64,000 nucleotides of DNA from JAUVXJ01 sp964433755 (GTDB lineage: Bacteria; Chloroflexota; Anaerolineae; UBA7937; B3-Chlor), in contig CAYSSR010000002.1 in NCBI GenBank assembly GCA_964433755.1, forward strand, positions 1 to 64,000, written 5' to 3'. Below are positions 6,822 to 15,553 of the stretch, piece by piece. The position numbers and the translations under genes are program-made. A model generated the notes under the pieces. The model had not been told where the DNA came from. It did no database searches and saw nothing but the letters and a program-made list of their open reading frames with translations. Positions within the stretch are counted from its first letter, which is position 1, and each line of letters begins with the position of its first letter.

Positions 6822-7118
6822 ATGAAGAACAAGACTTGGTGGATCGGTCTGCTCATCGCGCTGGCGGTTACGATCATCGCTCCTCTGGCCTCACCATGGC
6901 CAGACGGGCTGGAGAGAGTAGCTGAGGATAAAGGGTTTCTGGATCTGGGCCAGGATGCACCGTACGAAGTCATTCCTGACTACGTTCTGCCCGGGGTGCA
7001 GAGCGAGTCTCTGGCCACGATTCTCGCCGGAATGGTGGGCGTGGTCATCGTCTTCGGGATAGGCCTGGGCGCAGGCTACGTTCTCAGGAAGAGATCGCCT
7101 GCCGACCAAACCAGCTAG
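6822..7118 (+). CDS. nikN: PDGLE-domain component of the nickel/cobalt transporter
   Basis: 98-residue membrane protein with two membrane segments (about residues 6-24 and 65-87) and the family's PDGLERVAEDKGFLD segment between them. PDGLE proteins replace or accompany CbiN in nickel/cobalt ECF systems and help the M component take up metal. It begins 11 bp after nikM with GGGAGGACACAG as ribosome site. The N label rests on position and the PDGLE motif. Confidence 0.88.
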   Translation: MKNKTWWIGLLIALAVTIIAPLASPWPDGLERVAEDKGFLDLGQDAPYEVIPDYVLPGVQSESLATILAGMVGVVIVFGIGLGAGYVLRKRSPADQTS

Positions 7119-7179
7119 GAGCACCTTGACTCAGACCTTCCAGCGGGAATAGGCGGATGGCCTCCCGCATGCTGGGGGC

Positions 7180-7992
7180 GTGTCCGTCGCCATCGAGAGG
7201 ATCCTATTGAGCCACATCCAGGTTCTAGATCTCTACCAAGAGGAAGACAGTCTGATACACCGCCAGGATCCGAGGGTGAAACTCGTGATCACGCTGGCCG
7301 TGATCGTGGCTGTCACTGCCCTGCCTCGAGGAGCCTGGGTCTCCTACCTGCTCTGTCTGCTATGCGTGGCCATTGTTGGGGTACTGTCCCGCGTGCGACC
7401 ACAGCTCATCCTCAAGAGATCCTTGGTCGCCATCCCCTTCGCCCTGGCCGCGCTGACACTGATCTTCACGGTCGACGGCATGCCCCTGGCAACTCTAAGA
7501 CTGGGCAACTGGAGCCTATCGCTCACCAGAGAAGGTCTCGTCGCCTTCGTCAGCATTCTGATCAAGGCCTGGCTCTCTGTCCTCACAGCTACCCTACTGG
7601 TGACCACCACCACCTTCCCGAGCCTGGTAGCCGCAATCAGGTGGCTCAGAGTGCCCAAGGTCATCGTCTCTATAGTGTCGTTCATGTACCGCTACATCTT
7701 CGTCATTGCCGACGAGGCTTTGCGCCTATTCCGCGCCAGGGAAGCACGCAGCGCCAATCCTGAGGGGAAGCCCGCGGGAAGCATCCGCTGGCGAGCTACG
7801 GTGCTCGGCGGCATGATTGGATCGCTGTTCATACGCAGCTACGAGAGAAGCGAGCGAATCTACGCTGCTATGCTTTCGAGGGGCTTTGACGGCGAGATCC
7901 GCACTCTGCACATCCAGAAGCTGGTGCCCTCAGACGTTCTCATTATCGGCGCTTTCGTCGCGTTCCTGGCGGCCGTCCTGGTCCTGAGCTAG
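7180..7992 (+). CDS. nikQ: Nickel/cobalt ECF transporter transmembrane (T) component
   Basis: CbiQ/NikQ-type coupling protein of 270 residues that joins the M component to the ATPase. It has the N-terminal DPRVKLVITL motif, several membrane segments, and a cytoplasmic helix region with FRAREARSANPEG and RSYERSERIYAAMLSRGFDGE, the conserved ATPase-contact sequence. GTG at 7180 is preceded by a G-rich patch; a TTG at 7207 after GAGAGG is a reasonable alternative. It is followed without a gap by the ATPase gene. Confidence 0.9.
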   Translation: MSVAIERILLSHIQVLDLYQEEDSLIHRQDPRVKLVITLAVIVAVTALPRGAWVSYLLCLLCVAIVGVLSRVRPQLILKRSLVAIPFALAALTLIFTVDGMPLATLRLGNWSLSLTREGLVAFVSILIKAWLSVLTATLLVTTTTFPSLVAAIRWLRVPKVIVSIVSFMYRYIFVIADEALRLFRAREARSANPEGKPAGSIRWRATVLGGMIGSLFIRSYERSERIYAAMLSRGFDGEIRTLHIQKLVPSDVLIIGAFVAFLAAVLVLS

Positions 7993-8793
7993 GTGACTCG
8001 CGCGGCGAGAGTGGGCACACATAACCCTGCTATGGACTCGGAGACGCGACTGAAGAAGACACACCAGGAAAGACAGCAGGAGCAGCGGCCTGTGGTCCAG
8101 TTGGACACGCTCAGCTTCAGCTATCCCGACGGCAGGAAGGCGCTAGACAACGTCTGCCTGACGATACGGGAAGGGGAGAAGGTAGCGCTGGTTGGGCCCA
8201 ACGGTGCCGGAAAATCCACACTGCTGCTGCATCTCAACGGTATTCTGCGCGGCGACGGTGTGATCGAGGTCTTGGGTATGCCCATTGGCGACGGCAATCT
8301 GGGCCTGATACGTAGCCAGGTGGGTTTGGTCTTTCAGCACCCCGACGATCAGCTCTTCTCCCCAACCGTCTTCGAGGACGTCGCCTTCGGACCGTTGCAC
8401 ATGAACCTGGACGAAGAGGAGGTACGCCTACGTGTAGCGTGGGCCCTGGCGCAAGTGGGCATGGAGGGCTTCGAGGAACGGATGCCCCACCATCTCAGCC
8501 TTGGGGAGAAGAAGCGCATCGCCATTGCCACCGTGCTGGTGATGCAACCCGCTATCTTGGCGCTGGACGAGCCTTCCGGCGAGTTGGACCCTCGCTCCAG
8601 GAGAGCGCTGATCCGTCTGCTCGAGTCGCTACCCCAGACTCTGCTCGTGGCGACTCACGACATGCGCCTCGTGCACGAACTGGCCACCCGAACAGTGGTT
8701 CTCGACGGTGGCAGAATCGTGGCCGATGGTCCTACCACGGACATCCTGAGCGACGCTGCACTTCTCGACAGGCACGGACTCGAAGCCCCCTAG
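7993..8793 (+). CDS. nikO: Nickel/cobalt ECF transporter ATP-binding component
   Basis: ABC ATPase (CbiO/NikO) powering the transporter. Walker A GPNGAGKST, Q-loop VFQHPDDQLFSPTV (typical of ECF ATPases), signature SLGEKKR (a variant of LSGGQ), Walker B ILALDEPSGELDPR and switch histidine VATHDMR are in order. The frame opens right after the nikQ stop (GTG, 7993); an ATG at 8032 is also possible, and the first 30 residues are polar and poorly conserved. Last gene of the nickel locus, convergent with adenine deaminase. Confidence 0.92.
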   Translation: MTRAARVGTHNPAMDSETRLKKTHQERQQEQRPVVQLDTLSFSYPDGRKALDNVCLTIREGEKVALVGPNGAGKSTLLLHLNGILRGDGVIEVLGMPIGDGNLGLIRSQVGLVFQHPDDQLFSPTVFEDVAFGPLHMNLDEEEVRLRVAWALAQVGMEGFEERMPHHLSLGEKKRIAIATVLVMQPAILALDEPSGELDPRSRRALIRLLESLPQTLLVATHDMRLVHELATRTVVLDGGRIVADGPTTDILSDAALLDRHGLEAP

Positions 8794-8865
8794 TCGTGCC
8801 TCCGAACACATCCTGTGGGACCCGTCGGCATAGCCGTGCCTGACGCGATGCCCACAGACCAGACC

Positions 8866-10584
8866 TCACGCGCCATCCACGAACAGGGGCACCATCGCGA
8901 AGTCCTCCACATCCACCAGCCCTTTATCGGTTAGCTTCAGTGCGGGTATGACCGGCAACGCCAGGAAGGACATGGCCATGAAGGGTGCGGGCACGACGCA
9001 ACCGATGTCCTTGGCGGCTCTCTCCACAGATTCCAGCTCCGCGCTCACCTCCTGGGCCGACTTCTCAGACATCAGACCAGCGATGGGCAGGCGTACAGTG
9101 GCTAGGACCTGACCTTCGGACGCCACCACGAGACCGCCCTGCATCTTGACTATCTGCACTGCCGCGGTCATCATGTCCTCATCGTTTGTGCCCACCACGA
9201 TGATGTTATGGGAATCGTGGGCTACGGATGAAGCCAGAGCCCCGCGCTTCAGCCCAAAGCCCTTCACAAAGCCCAGACCGGTGTTGCCCGAGGCAAGGTG
9301 CCTCTCGATCACGGCGAGCTTCAGGATGTCGCGTTCCAGATCAGGGACGGCCAGACCATCAGCCGTCTTGACCTCGTACACTCCCTGCTTGGTGACTAGT
9401 TGATCAGGGGTCAGCTCTATAACCCTGGCCCGCTTGCCTTCTGCTACGATGCGGAAATGCTCCACCTCTATCCAGGCCACGTTGACGGTACCTCTGAGCG
9501 GCAGTGGCCGGCTCTCGCCACCCATGGCCAGCATTTCCCCGTTCTCCGCCACCAGACGACCGCCCCTGTAGACCTGCTTGACCTCGAAAGTGTCGAAGTC
9601 ATCGAACACCACTAGGTCAGCACGATACCCAGGCGCAACGGCCCCCACTCCGTGGAGCCCAAAGTACTCAGCAGCGTTGACGGTGGCCATCTGGATCGCC
9701 AGCACAGGCTTCAATCCCAACCCTATGGCTTTCCTCACTATGTGATCCATGTGACCATGTTCGAGCAGCTTGGCCGGGTCGTTGTCGTCGCTCACGAACA
9801 TGCAGCGGCGTGCGTTCTCCGGAGTAACAAGCGGCAACAACTGCTCCATGTTCTTGGCCACCGTGCCCTCACGGATCATAACGTACATTCCTCGCTGTAG
9901 CTTTTCCCTGGCCTCCTCTAGAGTGCTGCTCTCATGATCGGAGGCGATCCCTGCCGCGATGTACGCGTTGAGGTCCTTCCCCGTTAGCCCGGGCGCGTGA
10001 CCATCCACTCGCTTCCCATCGGCGATAGCTATCCTGGCCAAGACGTCTTCGGTCCTACCCAAGACCCCAGGGTAGTTCATCATCTCCCCCACCCCCACAA
10101 CCCAGTCTTCGCGCAGGAGCGGCGACATGTCATAGGACATCAATCTCGAGCCCGCTGTCTCCAGTTCGCTCGATGGGACGCAGGAGGGCAACATGAAGTA
10201 CACCACCAGAGGGCTCCCCTTACTCGACTCCATCATGTACAGAATGCCGTCCAGGCCCAAGACGTTGGCTATTTCGTGAGGATCAGCGATGACAGTTGTC
10301 GTCCCACGAGGAACGACTACTCGTGCGAACTCGGGGATGCGTAGCATGGAGCTCTCGATGTGGACGTGTCCGTCTATGAGCCCAGGGCACAAGTAGGCAC
10401 CGGCGAGATCCACCACCTCCTTGGCCTCATATTGACCCAGCCCTACCACCCTGGTGTCCGCAACGGCCACATCGGCCTGATGAATCTCCCCAGAAAGCAC
10501 GTTGACGAGGCGAGCATTCTTGAGCAGGAGTTCCGCTGGCTCCTCGCCTCGAGCGACCTTGATGATAGTGTCCAGTCCACCCAC
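8866..10584 (-). CDS. ade: Adenine deaminase
   Basis: Converts adenine to hypoxanthine and ammonia in purine salvage (cytoplasm). The 572-residue protein is full length for the bacterial Ade family of amidohydrolases: metal motif GLIDGHVHIESSM, IADPHEIANV, VDGHAPG, SDHESST, FVSDDNDP, and the C-terminal domain with SVAHDSHNIIVVGTND. I prefer the GTG at 10584, six bases after GGAAGGAG; the GTG at 10590 touches the Shine-Dalgarno sequence. No purine riboswitch is visible upstream. Confidence 0.95.
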   Translation of the reverse strand: MGGLDTIIKVARGEEPAELLLKNARLVNVLSGEIHQADVAVADTRVVGLGQYEAKEVVDLAGAYLCPGLIDGHVHIESSMLRIPEFARVVVPRGTTTVIADPHEIANVLGLDGILYMMESSKGSPLVVYFMLPSCVPSSELETAGSRLMSYDMSPLLREDWVVGVGEMMNYPGVLGRTEDVLARIAIADGKRVDGHAPGLTGKDLNAYIAAGIASDHESSTLEEAREKLQRGMYVMIREGTVAKNMEQLLPLVTPENARRCMFVSDDNDPAKLLEHGHMDHIVRKAIGLGLKPVLAIQMATVNAAEYFGLHGVGAVAPGYRADLVVFDDFDTFEVKQVYRGGRLVAENGEMLAMGGESRPLPLRGTVNVAWIEVEHFRIVAEGKRARVIELTPDQLVTKQGVYEVKTADGLAVPDLERDILKLAVIERHLASGNTGLGFVKGFGLKRGALASSVAHDSHNIIVVGTNDEDMMTAAVQIVKMQGGLVVASEGQVLATVRLPIAGLMSEKSAQEVSAELESVERAAKDIGCVVPAPFMAMSFLALPVIPALKLTDKGLVDVEDFAMVPLFVDGA

Positions 10585-10697
10585 TGCCACCTCCTTCCGC
10601 GCAACGCACGTGCCGGGGTAAAAGAGACGGTCGGGAACATGGTGTCCCCCACCGCCATCGGAGCATCAGGAAGCCCACAGCCTCTTACACGCCGCGC

Positions 10698-11216
10698 CTA
10701 CTGAGCTTCTAGATTGAAGGTCAAACTGGTGATCGACCACCTACCATCTACTTTGGCGAAGGTCCAGCGGTCACCCGCCGGCGCGTGATCTATACCGATC
10801 GTGCTTGTGGTCAGCGCGGCAGCCGTGTCGCCCTCAATGGTAAGCTCCACGTCAGGATGCGTCACCGAGCTGGGCGCGGAGGGGAAGATTTCGTTGATGT
10901 AACGCTCTCGAATGGAGGCGATCCCGTCCCACACACGATCATCCGCAGGGTTGTCTGGCGTGTGCTTGGCGTCTGTCACCACGCCATCCTGGTCCCAGAT
11001 CTCCATCAGCCGGTCTATGTCCTGAGAGACGACGCCTTCCGCTTCAGCACCCAGCAGTTGCATGATGGCTTCTTCGTCGTTGGCAGGGGTCGGGGTATCC
11101 GTGCCCCTGGGCCGAGGTGACGGAATTCCCTCAGCCGCAGTGGGTACCTCTGGCGCGTTGCACGCCGCAACCATCACACAAACCAGAACAAGGAGCGCAA
11201 CCCACGTCCTCTTCAC
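10698..11216 (-). CDS. Lipoprotein with SnoaL-like (NTF2 fold) domain
   Basis: 172 residues starting at GTG (VKRTWVALL), with GGAGG 11 nt upstream. A lipoprotein signal (residues 1-19, VMVAAC) is followed by a proline/threonine-rich linker (SPRPRGTDTPTP), so the protein is anchored outside the membrane. Residues 50-172 resemble the DUF4440/SnoaL-like fold (LMEIWDQDGVVTD, DGIASIRERY, WTFAKVDGRWSI). Such domains bind small hydrophobic ligands or act as cyclases; no specific function can be assigned. Transcribed from its own promoter, opposite to the PIG-L gene. Confidence 0.75.
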   Translation of the reverse strand: MKRTWVALLVLVCVMVAACNAPEVPTAAEGIPSPRPRGTDTPTPANDEEAIMQLLGAEAEGVVSQDIDRLMEIWDQDGVVTDAKHTPDNPADDRVWDGIASIRERYINEIFPSAPSSVTHPDVELTIEGDTAAALTTSTIGIDHAPAGDRWTFAKVDGRWSITSLTFNLEAQ

Positions 11217-11247
11217 TTTGCCCAAAGCCTCCACAGTTTTACGGACT

Positions 11248-11275
11248 ATCTTACCACAGTCTACGAGAATGTCAA
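11248..11275 (-). promoter_or_regulatory. Sigma-70 promoter of the SnoaL-like lipoprotein gene
   Basis: Minus strand: -35 TTGACA (perfect), 16-bp spacer, -10 TAAGAT. It ends 31 bp before the GTG start, supporting the short start chosen for the lipoprotein. Confidence 0.65.
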
Positions 11276-11398
11276 GCGTGTTGGACCCCGACCCAGGAGA
11301 GGCCGCTGCTGTGTGCTCTTGACAGCCCTGGATGCACACACCTTGCCTGTGGACTCAGATCAGAACCTATGGTACTCTTGCCTCCAGGAGATCACCAC

Positions 11399-12175
11399 GT
11401 GAGAAGCAGAATCGTCTTCCTCTCCCCACATCTCGATGACGCTGCCCTATCGTGCGGGGGGTTGATCTGTTCCCAGGCTCTGAGCGGGACGCCGGTCCTC
11501 GTAGTCTCCGTCTTTGCCGGTCTACCTGCGCTGTCGTCATTGTCCCCTCTCGCCGCAGAGCTTCACGAGCGCTGGGGCAACACCACGAACCCAGTAGGCG
11601 CACGCCGCCAAGAGGACCGCAAGGCTATGCGGTCCCTGGGCGCCGATTGTCTTCATCTGGGTTACCTCGATGCCATCTACCGTGCGGAGGGCGAATCCTT
11701 CCTCTACGTGGTCGATGAAGAGCTGTTTGCCTCTCCACATCCCTCCGAGGCAGGTCTGCTTGCCAAGATCGTCTCGGAGCTGGGCAGTCTCCACATCGGA
11801 GAGTACACCACTCTGTTCGCGCCGCTGGCTGTCGGAAACCATATAGACCACCAGCTCGTCAGAGACGCAGCCCTGGCGCTGGAGACTCCTTCTCGCTCAG
11901 TTGTCTTCTACGAAGACTATCCCTACGTGGAGCGGCCAGGAGATCTCACGAAGGCCCTGGACACGGGCAGTCCTCCGACGTGGAAGGCAGATGTCCAATC
12001 ACTGAGCGAGGAGTGTCTCCAGACTAAGATCAAGGCCATCGCCGCCTACCGTTCCCAACTGGGGACCCTGTTCAGCGGTGAGGAGAGGATGGCTCTACGG
12101 GTACGGGACTATGCGCTCACCGTCAGTCAGGATCATCAGTACGCGGAGAGATACTGGCGAACCACAGGGGAATAG
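11399..12175 (+). CDS. PIG-L (LmbE-like) family deacetylase
   Basis: 258-residue zinc-dependent N-deacetylase of the GlcNAc-PI/mycothiol deacetylase fold. The N-terminal metal motif reads SPHLDDAALSCGG (usual PHPDDE; here Leu replaces Pro), and GNHIDHQ supplies the second metal-binding histidine pair. GTG start at 11399 with GGAG upstream; the open frame before it is not similar to anything. Substrate is unknown: relatives act on N-acetylglucosamine-containing lipids, thiols or antibiotics. It stands 70 bp before thpR, which has its own promoter. Confidence 0.85.
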   Translation: MRSRIVFLSPHLDDAALSCGGLICSQALSGTPVLVVSVFAGLPALSSLSPLAAELHERWGNTTNPVGARRQEDRKAMRSLGADCLHLGYLDAIYRAEGESFLYVVDEELFASPHPSEAGLLAKIVSELGSLHIGEYTTLFAPLAVGNHIDHQLVRDAALALETPSRSVVFYEDYPYVERPGDLTKALDTGSPPTWKADVQSLSEECLQTKIKAIAAYRSQLGTLFSGEERMALRVRDYALTVSQDHQYAERYWRTTGE

Positions 12176-12200
12176 CAGTGAGGGCACCTCGCACGCCCGG

Positions 12201-12230
12201 TTGAAGCCCTGCAGACTGGTATGCTATAAT
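12201..12230 (+). promoter_or_regulatory. Sigma-70 promoter of thpR
   Basis: -35 TTGAAG, 18-bp spacer, -10 TATAAT (perfect). It ends 15 bp before the ATG at 12246, so the leader is nearly absent. Confidence 0.7.
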
Positions 12231-12245
12231 CTGATTCGGTGCAGA

Positions 12246-12833
12246 ATGGAGCAGATACGAAGCTTTGTGGCCATAGAGCTCACCGAGGAAGTGAAGGCGC
12301 AGCTCGGCTCTATCCAGGAGTCGTTGAAGGACAAGGGCATCGCCGACGTGGTTCGCTGGGTCAAGCCCGACGGCATACACCTTACCCTCCAGTTTCTGGG
12401 CAACGTGCCTGAGGACGGGGTGAAGGAGATCTCCTTGGCTGTGGCCGATGCCGCTCGTGGTGTCGCCCCTTTCGACCTTGCCTTTGCCACACTGGGCTGC
12501 TTTCCTTCCGCCAGTCGGCCAAACGTGCTCTGGGTCGGCGTGGAAGGCGACACCGATACCCTCGTGGGCCTTCAGGCCAACATCCAGGCTCGCCTGGCGC
12601 GCCTGGGCTACCCGCCAGAGAAGCGGAAATACACGCCCCATCTCACTCTGGGGCGAGTGGCCCGGCACATCGGCGACGGAGATCGCCGCAGAGTGGGCAC
12701 GCTGATTGGATCTCACAGCATTGAGCCTCTGGGCGGGATGGAGGTGCGCCAAGTCTGTCTCATGAGGAGCCAACTCTCTCCGGCAGGAGCGCGGTATTCC
12801 CGTTTGTCAGCGGCAGCGCTGGAGGCCGAATGA
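12246..12833 (+). CDS. thpR: RNA 2',3'-cyclic phosphodiesterase
   Basis: 2H-phosphoesterase (LigT/ThpR) that opens 2',3'-cyclic phosphate RNA ends to 2'-phosphates. The 195-residue protein has both catalytic HxTx motifs: H45-LTL in GIHLTLQFLG and H132-LTL in TPHLTLGRV. The ATG lies 15 bp after a TATAAT box. It overlaps the next gene by four bases (ATGA). Functionally related to the archease/RtcB RNA-ligase pair at 40204-42239. Confidence 0.93.
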   Translation: MEQIRSFVAIELTEEVKAQLGSIQESLKDKGIADVVRWVKPDGIHLTLQFLGNVPEDGVKEISLAVADAARGVAPFDLAFATLGCFPSASRPNVLWVGVEGDTDTLVGLQANIQARLARLGYPPEKRKYTPHLTLGRVARHIGDGDRRRVGTLIGSHSIEPLGGMEVRQVCLMRSQLSPAGARYSRLSAAALEAE

Positions 12834-13303
12834 CTATCGTGGCCGTGATCGGAGCTGGGTCTTGTTCCGCCACCACAGCTCGCCTGGCTGAGGAGACCGG
12901 ACGCCTGCTGGCGGAGCATGGGGCCACCGTCGTCTGTGGAGGACTCGGTGGAGTGATGGAGGCCGCTTGCCGCGGTGCGAAGAGCGCAGGCGGTCTGACC
13001 ATCGGGATCCTGCCCGGACGTAGACGGCAGGACGCCAACCGCTACGTCGATATCCCGATCGTCACTGGCATGGGGGACGCGCGCAACGTGATCGTGGTCA
13101 GCTCCTCCCAATCGGTGATCGCCATCAGCGGAGGATACGGCACCTTGTCGGAGATTGCTCACGCCCTGAAACAGGGCATCCCGGTGGTTGGCCTGGGATC
13201 CTGGCAACTGAGCAAAGATGGCCGGGAGGACACTCGGGCCATAGACCACTCCAGTGACCCGGCTGATGCCGTGCAGAAAGCACTGGCGTCGGCAATAGAT
13301 TAG
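12830..13303 (+). CDS. TIGR00725-family (LOG/SLOG-like) nucleotide-binding protein
   Basis: 157 residues of a Rossmann-like fold related to lysine decarboxylase-like LOG proteins. Visible motifs are VAVIGAGSCS, the glycine-rich VCGGLGGVMEAACRGA and ISGGYGTLSEIAHAL, which is the PGGxGTxxE-type phosphate-binding site. LOG proteins release cytokinin bases from nucleotides, but TIGR00725 members have no defined substrate that I know of. Start overlaps the thpR stop (ATGA), so it is translationally coupled to an RNA-repair enzyme, which suggests a nucleotide substrate (inference). Confidence 0.85.
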   Translation: MTIVAVIGAGSCSATTARLAEETGRLLAEHGATVVCGGLGGVMEAACRGAKSAGGLTIGILPGRRRQDANRYVDIPIVTGMGDARNVIVVSSSQSVIAISGGYGTLSEIAHALKQGIPVVGLGSWQLSKDGREDTRAIDHSSDPADAVQKALASAID

Positions 13304-13318
13304 GGAAGGGAGGCCGGC

Positions 13319-13966
13319 ATGCTATTCCAGGACCGCCGTGAGGCCGGGCAGGCCTTGGCAAGGGAGTTGTCATCATTCAAGGGCAGCTCCAACTTGATCG
13401 TGCTGGGCATCCCGCGAGGCGGAGTCGTCGTAGGACACGAGATCGCCAAAGCTCTTGGAGCACCCATCGACGTCTATATCACGCGCAAGATCGGGGCCCC
13501 TCACAACCCCGAGCTTGCCATCGGGGCTGTGGCCAGCGATGGCACGCTGATCATCGATCAACAGTTGGTGAGAAGGCTCGGTGTAGATGAGGACTACATC
13601 GAAGAGGAATCGAAGCGGCAGAAGGACGAGATCAGCAGGCGCTTGTCCGAGTACCGGGGGGACCGCCCAAGCCCCGAGTTAGCAGGAAAGATCGTGATCC
13701 TCGTCGACGATGGAGTAGCCACCGGCGCCACGACCCTGGTAACCATCAGGGCTATCAAGGCCCAGGGTCCTAGCGAACTGGTCCTGGCCGTTCCCGTTGG
13801 CCCACGGGATAGTATCGAGAGCCTCAGACAGGAAGTGGACAAGATCGTCTGCTTGCACGCCCCTGAGATCTTCTGGGCGGTAGGAGCTTTCTACAATGTG
13901 TTCGACCAGACTTCGGATGCCGAGGTGAAGGCTCTCCTACAGCTCGACCAGGAGCAAGAGGTCTAG
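13319..13966 (+). CDS. Phosphoribosyltransferase family protein
   Basis: 215-residue type I phosphoribosyltransferase fold with the PRPP loop VILVDDGVATGATT (residues 126-139 or so) and an N-terminal LGIPRGGVVVGHEIA segment typical of the 'predicted phosphoribosyltransferase' family also found fused to dienelactone hydrolases. RKIGAPHNPELAIGAVA is a family hallmark. Start at ATG 13319 behind GGGAAGGGAGG, 15 bp after the TIGR00725 gene, so probably one operon with thpR. The base or acceptor is unknown. Its 3' end overlaps the convergent amt gene by four bases. Confidence 0.87.
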   Translation: MLFQDRREAGQALARELSSFKGSSNLIVLGIPRGGVVVGHEIAKALGAPIDVYITRKIGAPHNPELAIGAVASDGTLIIDQQLVRRLGVDEDYIEEESKRQKDEISRRLSEYRGDRPSPELAGKIVILVDDGVATGATTLVTIRAIKAQGPSELVLAVPVGPRDSIESLRQEVDKIVCLHAPEIFWAVGAFYNVFDQTSDAEVKALLQLDQEQEV

Positions 13967-15441
13967 CAGCCTCGTCCGCTGTCGCTCCGCCCGGCAGGAC
14001 TGCCCTCGTCCGCTGATTGTCGTACGCCGGACCTCAGAGTTTGCGCGCGGCGCCATAGACCCTGCACCCCGTAGAGAATCAGCCACGAGGTAGCGAGGGC
14101 CAGCAGCAGAAGAGCGACGATCCCCGTCAATTGTGCGTATAGCTGCGCCGGCCAATCAGCCTCGAAGCCCGACCTCACGAGCAGTCCGGCCACGCCCTCC
14201 CCAGCGATTCCGAGGTACTCTGTCACCCCCACGCCGTTCCATCCGGCGCCTCTGCTGCCGTCCGCGAACACCCCAACGGCAATCAAGCCCCACAAGCCGG
14301 ATATGCCGTGCACGGCTACGGCTGCGGTGTGATCACCGAGTCGCAGCTTCGCGTCAAACAGGTAGATGCTCAGAGGAAGCAGAAGCCCCGCTATCGACCC
14401 TATGGCCAGAGCAGCCCATGCAGGCACGAAGGCACACGAAGCGCTGATGGCTACCAGAGCGGCCACCAGACTCCTGGCGACCATCAGCAGGTCCGGCCCC
14501 CCGCGGACGAACCACACGTACAGCGAGCTCACCAGGATACCGCCACACCCAGCCAGGAGAACATTCAGCAGTATCTGCACGTAGGACACGTTGCTCGGCA
14601 CCAGCGGACTACCCACCACCAGGCCAAACCACCCCGGCAGCAGGAGAAACGCGCCCAGTACACCAAGCACCGGAAAGTGTGCGGGAGGCGGCTCGGCCGC
14701 AGCCTCCGCCGTTCCGACCTTGGTCCCGAATGCCAGAATCGCCGCCAGAGCGAAGACGCCGCCGAGAGCATGCAGCGCACCCGCGCCCGCGAAATCCACG
14801 AACCCGTGCCCCAATCCTATGGTCGTCCCCAACTGGGACAGGTAGCCACCACCCCAGACCCAGTTGCCATAGACCGGATACACGAGAACCGAGAAGGCCA
14901 AGCCCAAGCCTAGAAGAGCCAAGAACCTCAGACGCCTCGCCAGGGCCAGCATGGGGATGCACAACGCCGTCGCGGCTAGCGCGGCGTAGTACAAATACAC
15001 GGTGGCGACCTCAGTGTCCAGCGAGTCGCGGAGCACGAAGAAACCATCCAGGCCTATCACACCCCAGCCCGGCCCCCACACCTTGTCCGCTGGAGACCAC
15101 TCCGAGCGCAAGTCCTGGGCGCCCTCCAGGTCGGAGACCAGGCCCAGCCCCCCGAACTGTAGACCGAAGCCCACTACGCCATAGACGACGACAGCCAGAG
15201 CGACAGCGATCAGACCCATCGCCGCGACAGAGGCAGCCGCTTCTCTTTTGGCAGCCGAGGCAGCCATCATCGTCAGCCCCGCGGGCACCAGGAAGGCGAG
15301 ACATGCCGCAATCAAGGACAGGTCGAGATCCATCCCTGAAGCGGCCAAGCCCCTGAGGGCGCCGCAGACTCCAGAGCCAATGCCAGATGAGAGAACCACG
15401 GACTTTGCCAGATCCGCGCTCCAGATGATCATGGTCGACAT
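13963..15441 (-). CDS. Divergent ammonium transporter (Amt family)
   Basis: 492-residue inner membrane protein with about 11 membrane segments. Both pore histidines are recognisable: FVDFAGAGALHALGG (first) and DHTAAVAVHGISGLWG (second), and GNWVWGGGYL matches the Amt region before the first. The N-terminus is unusual, an alanine-rich segment with LAFLVPAGLTMMAASAAKR in place of the normal GLxLFYGGLVR helix, and an extracellular loop near residues 105-140 is expanded. C-terminal tail is short and basic. No glnK neighbour is present. Ammonium transport or sensing is likely; specificity is inference. Confidence 0.8.
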   Translation of the reverse strand: MSTMIIWSADLAKSVVLSSGIGSGVCGALRGLAASGMDLDLSLIAACLAFLVPAGLTMMAASAAKREAAASVAAMGLIAVALAVVVYGVVGFGLQFGGLGLVSDLEGAQDLRSEWSPADKVWGPGWGVIGLDGFFVLRDSLDTEVATVYLYYAALAATALCIPMLALARRLRFLALLGLGLAFSVLVYPVYGNWVWGGGYLSQLGTTIGLGHGFVDFAGAGALHALGGVFALAAILAFGTKVGTAEAAAEPPPAHFPVLGVLGAFLLLPGWFGLVVGSPLVPSNVSYVQILLNVLLAGCGGILVSSLYVWFVRGGPDLLMVARSLVAALVAISASCAFVPAWAALAIGSIAGLLLPLSIYLFDAKLRLGDHTAAVAVHGISGLWGLIAVGVFADGSRGAGWNGVGVTEYLGIAGEGVAGLLVRSGFEADWPAQLYAQLTGIVALLLLALATSWLILYGVQGLWRRAQTLRSGVRQSADEGSPAGRSDSGRGC

Positions 15442-15553
15442 GCTGCCCCCCAGTCCTCGATCTCACCGCATTCTACCACACGTCGGCCTACGAGGGAAGG
15501 GGTACCTATTTCCTATTGCAGACGCCAGCCAACGACGATAGACTGGAGGAGGA

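Noticed and set aside
8813..8857. Bidirectional terminator between nikO and ade
   Set aside because: CTGTGGG and CCCACAG arms exist, but the loop is about 30 nt and there is no T-run on either strand.
11117..11398. Longer start for the PIG-L gene
   Set aside because: The extension overlaps the divergent lipoprotein gene and its promoter, and the deacetylase core begins right after the GTG at 11399.
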